26,185 nt of DNA from Sva-07 sp964651825. GTDB lineage: Bacteria > Actinomycetota > Acidimicrobiia > Acidimicrobiales > Ilumatobacteraceae. The notes under the pieces were generated by a model. That model did no database searches. It worked only from the letters and a program-made list of their open reading frames with translations, and had not been told where the DNA came from. The stretch is taken from the NCBI GenBank assembly GCA_964651825.1, contig CAZYWK010000055.1, forward strand, positions 1-26,185, in the 5' to 3' direction. The position numbers and the translations under genes were made by a program. This document shows positions 14,217-21,349 of this stretch, piece after piece (within the stretch, counting starts at the first letter, position 1; every line of letters begins with the position of its first letter).

Positions 14217-15920
14217 TCAGTTCCCAGCGATCGGCACTGGTGTGGGGACCTGCGAGTCGGTGAGCACCGCGTCGACCACGGTGCCGCCGGAGTGTGCCGG
14301 GCGAATGGTGTGGGCGGCGAGCTCCTCGGCGGGATCGCCGGGATCGACCATCGCGACGCCGGGCATCGCCGCTTGCCTGGCGTGCGACGGGAGGAACCGC
14401 CAGGCGACGATCGCCGCGATCACCACGACGAAGGCAGAGATCCGCAGCCCGATCGACAGGGCGTCGACGAACCCGGCACTCGCGGCATCGAGGAAGCCAC
14501 TGGCGTTGCTGCCGAGCGAGGAGGCCACTCCCTGGGCCGCTCCGAGCGACGACTCGGCCGCCGCCGCCTGCGCTCCGTCGAGCCCGAACGTCGACGACGC
14601 CGTGCTCAGCTCGCTGGCGTACACGCTGGAGACGACGCTGCCGATGATGGCGACACCGAGGGCGCCGCCGATCTGACGGGTGGTGTCGTTGATCGCCGAG
14701 CCGACGCCGGCCTTCTCCCGGGGGAGCGATCCCATCACCGATTCGGTGGCGGGAGCCATCGTCATGCCCATGCCGCAGGCCATGACCATGAAGAACGAGA
14801 TGACCATCGGGTACGGCGAGTCGGCTGCGATGGTCGACAGCAGGAGGAGCCCGGTGGTCACCAGGGACAGGCCGATGAGCACCACCCGCTTGGTGCCGAG
14901 CCGCTCGACCACCCGGGCCGACATCGGCGCGACGATCATCATCGTGGCGGCATAGGGCAACAGACGGACACCGGCCTGCAGCGGCGTGTAGCCGTGGACG
15001 AGCTGCCAGTACTGCGTCATCAGGAACAGCGAGCCCATGAGGGCGAAGAAGACGATCGTGATCGTGCCGCTGGCGGCGCTGAAGCGGGGGTTCTTGAACA
15101 CCGACAGGTCGAGCATCGGGGAGTCGGTGTGCAGTTCCCAGGCGATGAAGCCGCCGATGGCAGCGAGCGCGAGTGCGAACGCTCCGAGCACCAGTGGCTC
15201 GGTCCAGCCCTTGGCGGGCCCTTCGATGATGCCGAACAGCAGGGTGCCGAGGCCGACGAACGACAACACGGCGCCGATCGGGTCGAGCCTCGACTGGTTC
15301 GGATCACGCGAGGTCGGCACGAAGATGATGCCGAGGATCAGCGCGGTGATGCCGATGGGCAGGTTCACCCAGAACACGGACTGCCACGAGAAGTGCTCGA
15401 GCAGCATGCCGCCGGTCATCGGGCCGATGGCCACGCCGAGGCCGGAGAAGCCGGCCCAGACGGCGATCGCCCGGCCGCGCTCTTTGGGGTCGCGGAACAC
15501 GTTGGTGAGGATCGAGAGCGTCGCCGGCATGATCAGCGCGCCGCCGATGCCCATGAACGCCCGGGTGAAGATCAGCTGGTTGGCCGTCTCCGACATCGCC
15601 GCGGCGATCGAGCCGATGCCGAACAGGATGATGCCGAGCTGGAGCGCACCCTTGCGACCGAAGCGGTCCGAAAGGCTGCCGGTGGTGAGCAGCAGCCCGG
15701 CGAAGACGAGGACGTAGGAGTCGACGATCCACTGGACCTGGCTGTTCGAGGCGCCGAGGTCGGTCATCAGCGACGGGATCGCCACGTTGAGGATGGTGTT
15801 GTCCATCACGATGATCAGCAAGCTCATGCAGAGCACGCCAAGGATCAGCCAGCGGCGTTCGTGCACCCATGGATCGATGGGGTCGAGATCGACCGATGCC
15901 GATGTTGTGTTCGTGGACAT
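14217..15920 (-). CDS. MFS drug-efflux transporter, DHA2 (14-helix) type
   Basis: 567 residues, the length of EmrB/QacA-type 14-helix exporters. The first helix carries LLIIVMDNTILNVAIPSL, with the family's acidic residue in an MDNTI context. Motif A is GSLSDRFGRKGALQLG and motif C lies at GVAIGPMTGGML. It should export hydrophobic compounds by proton antiport in the cytoplasmic membrane. ATG 15920 is chosen over GTG a few codons upstream because AGAGG stands 6 nt before it. It is co-transcribed with the TetR gene and is preceded by a palindrome overlapping its promoter, so induction by a TetR ligand is likely. Confidence 0.93.
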   Translation of the reverse strand: MSTNTTSASVDLDPIDPWVHERRWLILGVLCMSLLIIVMDNTILNVAIPSLMTDLGASNSQVQWIVDSYVLVFAGLLLTTGSLSDRFGRKGALQLGIILFGIGSIAAAMSETANQLIFTRAFMGIGGALIMPATLSILTNVFRDPKERGRAIAVWAGFSGLGVAIGPMTGGMLLEHFSWQSVFWVNLPIGITALILGIIFVPTSRDPNQSRLDPIGAVLSFVGLGTLLFGIIEGPAKGWTEPLVLGAFALALAAIGGFIAWELHTDSPMLDLSVFKNPRFSAASGTITIVFFALMGSLFLMTQYWQLVHGYTPLQAGVRLLPYAATMMIVAPMSARVVERLGTKRVVLIGLSLVTTGLLLLSTIAADSPYPMVISFFMVMACGMGMTMAPATESVMGSLPREKAGVGSAINDTTRQIGGALGVAIIGSVVSSVYASELSTASSTFGLDGAQAAAAESSLGAAQGVASSLGSNASGFLDAASAGFVDALSIGLRISAFVVVIAAIVAWRFLPSHARQAAMPGVAMVDPGDPAEELAAHTIRPAHSGGTVVDAVLTDSQVPTPVPIAGN

Positions 15921-15935
15921 TCCAAACCTCTTCAC

Positions 15936-15964
15936 TTACGATACGAAACCGACCAGTATCGTAA
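15936..15964 (-). promoter_or_regulatory. TetR-type operator over the MFS promoter
   Basis: Perfect 9-bp arms TTACGATAC and GTATCGTAA are separated by 11 bp. On the minus strand a -35-like TTTACG and a -10-like TATCGT lie about 16 nt apart, one in each arm region, so a bound repressor would cover the promoter. The site lies just upstream of the MFS Shine-Dalgarno. Confidence 0.78.
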
Positions 15965-16034
15965 ACCTTCCGACCACCGATTGCTTCCCGTTTCGACCAA
16001 ATCCGGTATGACATCCGTCGCACATCACTCGACG

Positions 16035-16082
16035 TTTGCGTCGGGATTGCGCACGGACAGGTGCGGAGAATCCCGACGCAAA
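16035..16082 (+). repeat. Palindromic element, copy 1 (after glcF)
   Basis: Perfect 14-bp arms TTTGCGTCGGGATT / AATCCCGACGCAAA surround an inner 5-bp stem CGCAC-GGACAG-GTGCG. It lies 28 bp downstream of the glcF stop and upstream of the MFS operator. It has the same orientation as copy 3, opposite to copy 2. It may also help end glcDEF transcription. Confidence 0.85.
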
Positions 16083-16110
16083 GGATGAGTTCAGGGGCTC
16101 GCCGGCCGGG

Positions 16111-17325
16111 TCAGGGGTGGTGGGGGTGCAGGGCCCGGTCGACGAGCTGCATCGGGTGGACCGTTTCGACGCCGCGGGCGCCGAGGTGCATCGAGCACCC
16201 CGGGTTGGCGCTGGCCACCACGTCGGGGGCGGCGCGGCCGATGGCGCCGAGCTTGCGGTCGGCGATCGCTCCGGCGAGCTCGGGTTGGAAGATCGAGTAC
16301 GCGCCACCCGCTCCGCAACACAAGCCGTCGTCGTCGAGCTCGACCAGCTCGCGCACGAACGGCTCGAGCACGGTTCGGGTCGCGAGGTGGACCCGTTGGA
16401 CGTGGCGCAGGTGACACGGGTCCTGCACCGCGACGCGAAGGTCGAGGGGGCTCGCGTCCGCAAGCCGATCCAGGTGGAGCGCGACGAACTCCTGGATGTC
16501 GAACACCCGCCGGCTGAACGCCTCGGCCTCGGCGGTGCCGACCAGGTGGCCGTAGTCCTTCATCGCCGCGCCGCAGCCTGCGGAGTCGACCACGATCGGC
16601 ACGTCGGGATCGAGGGCGTGGATCATGCGCCGGGCGAACGAACGGGTGTCGTCGGTGAAGCCGGCGTGGGCATGCAGCGCGCCGCAGCACGGCGCGAGCG
16701 ACCCGGTCGGCGTCACGTCGAATCCCGCGGTCTCGAGCACGCGCTGGCCGGCGAGGTGCACCTCGCGCTGCCACGCATCCATCACACACCCCGTGAACAA
16801 GTAGACGGGTCCGAGTGACGTTTGCGTCGGGATCGCGGAACGCCTGTCGGTGCTGAATCCCGACGCAAACGAGGACTTCGGGGGCTCGGTGGGCTGGCGG
16901 AGGGGGATCCGGGTCGACAGGCCGACACGTTTGGGCACGACGTGGAGGCGCTGGGCCACCCCCAGCGCCACCGAGCCGGCGCGCAACACCCGTGGATGGT
17001 CGAGCGGCGCGAGGGCGAGTCGTCGCCAGCGCGGGGTGACGCGTTCGGTGGCGAGGGCCTCGCGGGTGCGCTCCATCAGCCTGCCGTACGGGACGCCTGA
17101 CGGGCAGGCCGGCTCGCACCCGCGGCACTGCACGCACGTGTCGAACGCGGAGATCACCTCGTCGGTCAGCGGAGCGTCGTGGAGTTGCACCTCGCGCATC
17201 AGGGCGATGCGGCCGCGCGGCGACATCGCCTCGTCGCCGGTCACCCGGAACGTCGGGCACGACGAGAGGCAGAGCCCGCACTGGACACAGGCGTTGAGAT
17301 CGTCGGGGTCGATGCGGAGGTCCAT
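16111..17325 (-). CDS. glcF: Glycolate oxidase iron-sulfur subunit, with palindromic-element insertion
   Basis: 404 residues. Two 4Fe-4S cluster motifs lie at C13/C16/C19/C23 (CVQCGLCLSSCP) and C64/C67/C70/C74 (CVQCRGCEPACP). The C-terminal half holds two CCG-type domains, seen in YLFTGCVMD, LAPCCGALHAHAG, DPCHLRHVQRV and LCCGAGGAYSIFQPELA. The subunit carries electrons from the FAD subunit to the membrane quinone pool. ATG 17325 shares one base with the glcE stop (TGATG). Residues about 150-170 (SFASGFSTDRRSAIPTQT) are encoded by palindromic element copy 2 and fall in the linker between the ferredoxin part and the CCG part, where GlcF is expected to tolerate length change. All cluster ligands and frame are intact, so the gene is probably functional. 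Confidence 0.92.
   Translation of the reverse strand: MDLRIDPDDLNACVQCGLCLSSCPTFRVTGDEAMSPRGRIALMREVQLHDAPLTDEVISAFDTCVQCRGCEPACPSGVPYGRLMERTREALATERVTPRWRRLALAPLDHPRVLRAGSVALGVAQRLHVVPKRVGLSTRIPLRQPTEPPKSSFASGFSTDRRSAIPTQTSLGPVYLFTGCVMDAWQREVHLAGQRVLETAGFDVTPTGSLAPCCGALHAHAGFTDDTRSFARRMIHALDPDVPIVVDSAGCGAAMKDYGHLVGTAEAEAFSRRVFDIQEFVALHLDRLADASPLDLRVAVQDPCHLRHVQRVHLATRTVLEPFVRELVELDDDGLCCGAGGAYSIFQPELAGAIADRKLGAIGRAAPDVVASANPGCSMHLGARGVETVHPMQLVDRALHPHHP
16819..16871 (-). repeat. Palindromic element, copy 2 (inside glcF, in frame)
   Basis: 15-bp arms CGTTTGCGTCGGGAT / ATCCCGACGCAAACG. Read on the minus strand its centre contains GCACCGACAGG, matching GCACGGACAGG in copies 1 and 3, so this copy is inverted relative to them. 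The inner stem of the other copies is lost here. It is translated as part of glcF without a stop or frame change. Confidence 0.88.
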
Positions 17326-18251
17326 CAGCGGGCCAACGGATCGCGGCCGGGGTTGAGCCGGCCGGTGGGGTCGAAGTTCGCCTTCATCCGGTCGTGGAGT
17401 TGCCGGATCGGTGCGGCGACCGGCCGCGGTGGTTGCGCGTGCGCGGCGAACACGAGGCCGACGCCGACGACCGCCACGAACTCGCCGGTGGTGGAGGTGA
17501 GGGAGGGCAGTCCGGCCGGCGGCATCGACCACCGGTGGGGTGGCAGCACCGGTGGGCCCTCGACCGTGGCGAATGCACCGTGCCGAGCCAGCACCGACCG
17601 TTCGGCGGCGACGTCGGCGGCGTGACCCTCGATCAGCACCCAGGTCCGCGTGCCGTTCCACCACACGCCACTCGGCCGTTGCAGTGAGTCGCGCACTGCG
17701 AACGGGTCGACCTCGTCGGCCGCCAACCATGTGCTCGCCGGCGGCACGGGATTGGTGCGCAGGATCACCTCGGCGAGCAGGCCGACCGTACCGAGCGATC
17801 CGACGAGCAGACGGGGAAGGTCGAACCCGGTGACGTTCTTGACCGTCGGCCCCCCGCCGTTGACGACACGACCGTCCGCCGACACGTAGCGGACCTGTAG
17901 GACACTTGCCCGCAACGTGCCCCGGCCGAGCAGCTCGGGGTGGTTCTCCCCCACCATCACGGCGCCGCCGACCGTACCGCCCCGGTCGGGGAGAGCGGTC
18001 CGCTGGCCGCGCCGGGCGAGCTCGGCGTGGAGCTCGGCGACCGGGGTGCCGGCACGGACCCGGACGGTCATCTCCTCGGGAGCGTAGGCGACGATCCCCG
18101 GGGGTGCCCCGACGATCCGGGCGCCGGCGGTCAGCGGCCCGCCCAGCTCCCATCGTGTCCCGCCGCCGCGGACGGCGATCGCGCCGTCGGCGCCGACCTC
18201 GTCGGCGAAGGCCAGCAACGCCGCGTCGTGGTCGACGAGCGTGGCGTTCAT
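17325..18251 (-). CDS. glcE: Glycolate oxidase FAD-binding subunit
   Basis: 308 residues, with a PCMH-type FAD-binding domain. It has RGGGTRWELGG near residue 30, the RVRAGTPVAELHAELARRGQ strand-helix, then DRGGTVGGAVMVGENHPELLGRG and VKNVTGFDLPRLLVGSLGTVGLLAEV. The C terminus MKANFDPTGRLNPGR is the usual end of this group. It is shorter than GlcD, as GlcE usually is, and forms the glycolate oxidase complex with GlcD and GlcF. ATG 18251 overlaps the glcD stop (ATGA) and its stop overlaps the glcF start, so the three subunits are translationally coupled. Confidence 0.9.
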   Translation of the reverse strand: MNATLVDHDAALLAFADEVGADGAIAVRGGGTRWELGGPLTAGARIVGAPPGIVAYAPEEMTVRVRAGTPVAELHAELARRGQRTALPDRGGTVGGAVMVGENHPELLGRGTLRASVLQVRYVSADGRVVNGGGPTVKNVTGFDLPRLLVGSLGTVGLLAEVILRTNPVPPASTWLAADEVDPFAVRDSLQRPSGVWWNGTRTWVLIEGHAADVAAERSVLARHGAFATVEGPPVLPPHRWSMPPAGLPSLTSTTGEFVAVVGVGLVFAAHAQPPRPVAAPIRQLHDRMKANFDPTGRLNPGRDPLAR

Positions 18252-19720
18252 CCCCACACTCCCGTCGGTACCTCGCGGAGCGCCTGGATGTCGGCGCAGC
18301 TGTGACCGACCGGCAGGACCTTGCCCGGGTTGGCGCGGCACGCCGGGTCGAACGCGCGCCGGAGCCGCTCTTGATGGTCGAGGTCGTCGTCGCTGAACAA
18401 CTCGGACATGTATCCCTGCTTCTCCACGCCGATCCCGTGTTCGCCGGAGAGCACCCCGCCGGCGGCCAGCGAGGCGGCGATGATCTCCGCACCCGCAGCG
18501 TGGACGCGTTCGAGCACGCCGGGCTCGCGGCCGTCGTACAGCAGCAAAGGGTGCAGGTTTCCGTCACCGGCGTGGAACACGTTCATCACGATCAGGTCGT
18601 GACGCTCGGCGATCGCGTACACCTCCGTCAGGACTTCGGCGAGGCGGGCACGGGGGACGACGGTGTCGTGGAGGTAGTAGTCGGGCGCGATCTGCGCGAT
18701 CGCTCCGAACGCCGTCTTGCGGCCCTTCCACAGCAGTTGCCGCTCGTGATCGGTCGCCGCGAGCCGCACGCTCGTCGCTCCGTGCTCGCGGCCGATCGCG
18801 GCGATCGCGTCGGCGTCGAGCTCGACCCCGGCCTCGAGCCCGTCGACCTCGGCGAGCAGCACGGCTGCGGCGTCGGTCGGATACCCGGCGCCGACGTAGT
18901 TCTCCACCGCCCGCGTGATCCGCTGGTCCATCACCTCCATCGCCGCCGGAACGATGCCGGCAGCGATCACGGCGCTCACGGTGCGAGCGGCGTCGTCGAC
19001 CCGCTCGAACGACAGCAGCAGTGTGCGTACGGCGGGACGATTCTTGGTGACGGTGACCGCGATGCGAGTGGCGATGCCGAGCGTCCCCTCACCGCCGACG
19101 AACACGCCGCGCAGGTCGAGGCCGAGGGGCTCGGCGTCGAGCCCTCCGAGCATCGCCACCTCGCCGTCGGGCAGCACGACTTCGATCGCCTTGACGTGGG
19201 CGTTGGTCACGCCGTCGGCGAGACAGTGTGGCCCGCCCGAGTTGTTGGCGACGTTGCCACCGATCGTGCAGACCTGCTGGCTCGACGGATCGGGTGCGAA
19301 GTGGAACCCGAACGGTGCGAGGTGCTTGGTGAGGTCGAGGTTGACCACGCCAGGCTCGACCCAGACCACCCGGTTGTCGAGATCGACGTCGAGGATCCGG
19401 TTCATCCGGGTGAGTGCCACGACCACCGGCGCACCGAGTGGGATCGCCCCGCCGGCGAGCCCGGTGCCAGCGCCGCGCGGAACGACTGCACGACCGTGGG
19501 CGATGGCGACGCGGACGACGGCTTGGACATCGGCGGTCGACTCGGGAAAGCACACGGGCCCGCACACCCCGCCGCGGAACACCGACGCGTCGCGGCTCAG
19601 CAGCGAACGCTCGGCCGCGTCGTCGCGAACCTTGCCGTCGCCGATCGCGGCGCGGAGCGCGACGACCAGGGGGTCATCGACGGAGTGCCGGCCCCCACGT
19701 CGCCTGAACGGTCGCAGCAT
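18248..19720 (-). CDS. glcD: Glycolate oxidase FAD-linked subunit
   Basis: 490 residues. The FAD-binding domain has PRGAGTGLAGGAIPLGAPVV, VCTIGGNVANNSGGPHCLADG and VGGEGTLGIATRIAV. The C-terminal oxidase domain has NVFHAGDGNLHPLLLYD and GGVLSGEHGIGVEKQGYM, with HAGDGNLHP and GEHGIG conserved in GlcD and D-lactate dehydrogenase relatives. It oxidises glycolate (possibly also D-lactate) to glyoxylate. With glcE and glcF behind it, glycolate is the better call. ATG 19720 lies 8 nt after a TACCCT hexamer, suggesting a short or absent leader; palindromic element copy 3 lies about 42 bp upstream. Confidence 0.93.
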   Translation of the reverse strand: MLRPFRRRGGRHSVDDPLVVALRAAIGDGKVRDDAAERSLLSRDASVFRGGVCGPVCFPESTADVQAVVRVAIAHGRAVVPRGAGTGLAGGAIPLGAPVVVALTRMNRILDVDLDNRVVWVEPGVVNLDLTKHLAPFGFHFAPDPSSQQVCTIGGNVANNSGGPHCLADGVTNAHVKAIEVVLPDGEVAMLGGLDAEPLGLDLRGVFVGGEGTLGIATRIAVTVTKNRPAVRTLLLSFERVDDAARTVSAVIAAGIVPAAMEVMDQRITRAVENYVGAGYPTDAAAVLLAEVDGLEAGVELDADAIAAIGREHGATSVRLAATDHERQLLWKGRKTAFGAIAQIAPDYYLHDTVVPRARLAEVLTEVYAIAERHDLIVMNVFHAGDGNLHPLLLYDGREPGVLERVHAAGAEIIAASLAAGGVLSGEHGIGVEKQGYMSELFSDDDLDHQERLRRAFDPACRANPGKVLPVGHSCADIQALREVPTGVWG

Positions 19721-19728
19721 CAGCGATC

Positions 19729-19734
19729 AGGGTA
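19729..19734 (-). promoter_or_regulatory. Candidate -10 hexamer (TACCCT) of the glcDEF operon
   Basis: TACCCT on the minus strand, 8 nt before ATG 19720, with no Shine-Dalgarno between. Placement is by pattern only. Confidence 0.45.
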
Positions 19735-19761
19735 CGGCGAGCGGTCGAGGTAGGCCCACAC

Positions 19762-19824
19762 ACCCACGTTTGCGTCGGGATTCCGCACGGACAGGTGCGG
19801 GTGGATCCCGACGCAAACGTGGGT
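19762..19824 (+). repeat. Palindromic element, copy 3 (between nitroreductase and glcD)
   Basis: The longest copy: 20-bp perfect arms (19762-19781 and 19805-19824) around the same core, with inner stem CGCAC-GGACAG-GTGCG. The right arm ends on the first base of the nitroreductase stop codon. It may end transcription of the nitroreductase gene and lies upstream of the glcD promoter. Confidence 0.87.
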
Positions 19825-20231
19825 CAGACCCGGGTGATGGAGAAGGCCGGGATGATCCTGGGGGCGGCGGAGGTGATGTACTCACCGAAGGTTGGGATCA
19901 GCTTGGCCTGCTGCTGGAGGCGGGCCTGACCCTCGGCTTCGGCAAGCTCGGTGACCGCCGCGGTGAACGTGTCGGTGCCGTACTCGACCGTGATCTGCGG
20001 GTTGGCCTTGAGGTTGTGGTACCAGGCGGGATTGGTGGGCGCTCCACCCTTCGACGCGAACACCGTGAGCTCGTCGCCTTCACCCTTCAGTGCAACGAGC
20101 GGGATCTCGCGCACCTGACCGCTCTTGGCGCCGATGGTGTGGAGGATGACGATCGGTGCGGTGCCGAACTGGGCGACCTTGCCGCCGTTCTCGCGGAACT
20201 CACTGATGACTTGGCTGTTCCAATCGGTCAT
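19824..20231 (-). CDS. Deazaflavin (F420)-dependent nitroreductase family protein, Ddn-like
   Basis: 135 residues with the split beta-barrel of the FDOR/Ddn group: VILHTIGAKSGQVREIPLVAL, the usual 'TtGRkSGk.R..PL' type block, then FASKGGAPTNPAWYHNLKANP, typical of F420-binding members, and VEYGTDTFTA. Such proteins use reduced F420 to reduce quinones or nitro compounds and help with oxidative stress. ATG 20231 lies 6 nt after TAACGT, so it may be leaderless. It is separate from the GPGG gene upstream by 34 nt. Confidence 0.9.
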   Translation of the reverse strand: MTDWNSQVISEFRENGGKVAQFGTAPIVILHTIGAKSGQVREIPLVALKGEGDELTVFASKGGAPTNPAWYHNLKANPQITVEYGTDTFTAAVTELAEAEGQARLQQQAKLIPTFGEYITSAAPRIIPAFSITRV

Positions 20232-20237
20232 GGCGCC

Positions 20238-20243
20238 ACGTTA
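20238..20243 (-). promoter_or_regulatory. Candidate -10 hexamer (TAACGT), leaderless start of Ddn-like gene
   Basis: TAACGT on the minus strand, 6 nt before ATG 20231, with no room for a Shine-Dalgarno. Confidence 0.45.
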
Positions 20244-20265
20244 CGTCCAAATCCGATCGGCACCG

Positions 20266-20421
20266 TCACGCACCGCGGCCGCGGAAGATGCTGTAGCCCC
20301 CGGGGCCGACCATGCAGCCGATCACGATCAACACGACGCCGAAGATGATCTGACCTTGGAACAACTGCACGATCCCGACGACGACGAGGATGGCGGCGAT
20401 GAGCCAGAGGAGAAAGCCCAT
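20266..20421 (-). CDS. GPGG-motif small membrane protein
   Basis: 51 residues. It starts MGFLLWLIAAILVVVG and has two hydrophobic helices (about 3-18 and 27-38) followed by GPGGYSIFRGRGA. The GPGG motif after the second helix and the size match the actinobacterial GPGG-motif small membrane proteins. ATG 20421 has AAAGGA about 5 nt upstream. Its role is unknown. It lies 67 nt downstream of the ABC ATPase, with a hairpin between. Confidence 0.82.
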   Translation of the reverse strand: MGFLLWLIAAILVVVGIVQLFQGQIIFGVVLIVIGCMVGPGGYSIFRGRGA

Positions 20422-20438
20422 GGGGGTCCTTTCGTTAG

Positions 20439-20460
20439 GGCCACGGATCGTTCCGTGGCC
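20439..20460. terminator. Hairpin after the ABC importer operon
   Basis: Perfect 9-bp stem GGCCACGGA / TCCGTGGCC with a TCGT loop, between the stop of the ATPase gene and the start of the GPGG gene. There is no T-run. It could be a terminator or an RNA-processing site between the two genes. Confidence 0.5.
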
Positions 20461-20488
20461 TCCAAGCGGTTCCCCCGGCCCGGCGCGG

Positions 20489-21349
20489 TCAAACGTCGGC
20501 GGCGCTCAGCTCGTCGAGGGCGGCGACGTCGGAGTCGGCAGTGGCGTGGCGTCGGCCGATCGGGACCACGAGCGGCGTGTGGCTGATCGGGTCGTCGATC
20601 ACCACGCAGTCGAGGCCGAACACGTCGCGCACCACGTCGGCGGTGATCACTTCGACCGGGGGGCCTTCGACCACGATCTGACCGTCGCGCATGGCCACGA
20701 TGTGGTCGGCATAACGGCAGGCGAGGTTGAGGTCGTGGAGCACGAGCACGACCGTGCGTTGCTGCTCGTGGTTCAACTGCTCCACGAGGTCGAGCACGTC
20801 GATCTGGTGGGCGATGTCGAGGAACGTGGTCGGCTCGTCGAGCAACAGCAGGCCGGTCTCCTGGGCCAGGGTCATCGCGATCCACACGCGTTGACGCTGC
20901 CCGCCGGACAGTTCGTCGACGGGGCGGTCGGCCAGCTCCATCGACGACGTCGCCGCGAGTGCGTTGCGCACGGCCTCCTCGTCGGAGGTCGACCACTGCT
21001 GGAAGAGCTTTTGATGCGGTGTGCGCCCGCGCGCCACGAGGTCGACCACGAGGATGCCCTCGGGCGCGATCGGGGTCTGCGGCAGCAGGCCGAGCCGGCG
21101 TGCGACCTCCTTGGTCGCCAGGCGATGGATCTGTTCGCCGTCGAGGATGACATGACCCGTGCTCGGCCGCAGGAGTCGGGCCAGTGCCCGCAGCAACGTC
21201 GACTTGCCACACGCGTTCGGGCCGACGATCACCGTCACCTGGCCATCGGGGATCGACAGCGACAGGTCGTCGATGATCGTGTGGTCGTCGTACGCCAGGC
21301 GGACCGACTCGGCGCGCAGCCGATCGGTGGGGGCGGTGTCGTTGCTCAC
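20489..21349 (-). CDS. Siderophore/iron ABC importer ATPase (FepC-like)
   Basis: 286 residues. Walker A GPNACGKST (43-51), signature LSGGQ (147-151), Walker B LLLLDE (167-172) and H-loop H205 in LVLHDLNLA. The QTPIAPEGILVVDLVARGR segment is typical of the iron-complex import ATPases. It drives uptake of ferric siderophores, haem or cobalamin across the membrane. ATG 21349 overlaps the end of the second permease gene (ATGA). With two FecCD permeases ahead of it and an iron box in front of the operon, ferric siderophore is the likeliest cargo. Confidence 0.92.
   Translation of the reverse strand: MSNDTAPTDRLRAESVRLAYDDHTIIDDLSLSIPDGQVTVIVGPNACGKSTLLRALARLLRPSTGHVILDGEQIHRLATKEVARRLGLLPQTPIAPEGILVVDLVARGRTPHQKLFQQWSTSDEEAVRNALAATSSMELADRPVDELSGGQRQRVWIAMTLAQETGLLLLDEPTTFLDIAHQIDVLDLVEQLNHEQQRTVVLVLHDLNLACRYADHIVAMRDGQIVVEGPPVEVITADVVRDVFGLDCVVIDDPISHTPLVVPIGRRHATADSDVAALDELSAADV

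Noticed and set aside
16035..16082. Palindromic copy 1 as a plain rho-independent terminator only
   Set aside because: No T-run, and the same sequence occurs inside a gene and upstream of another, so a repeat-family explanation fits better, though a terminating effect remains possible.
13977..16088. Plus-strand open frame of 703 codons opposite the TetR and MFS genes
   Set aside because: Low-complexity His/Arg/Glu/Gly composition and no motif; the minus strand encodes a clear 14-helix exporter and a TetR protein.
17906..19753. Plus-strand open frame of 615 codons opposite glcD and glcE
   Set aside because: Shadow frame: the minus strand carries complete GlcD and GlcE motifs with coupled starts.
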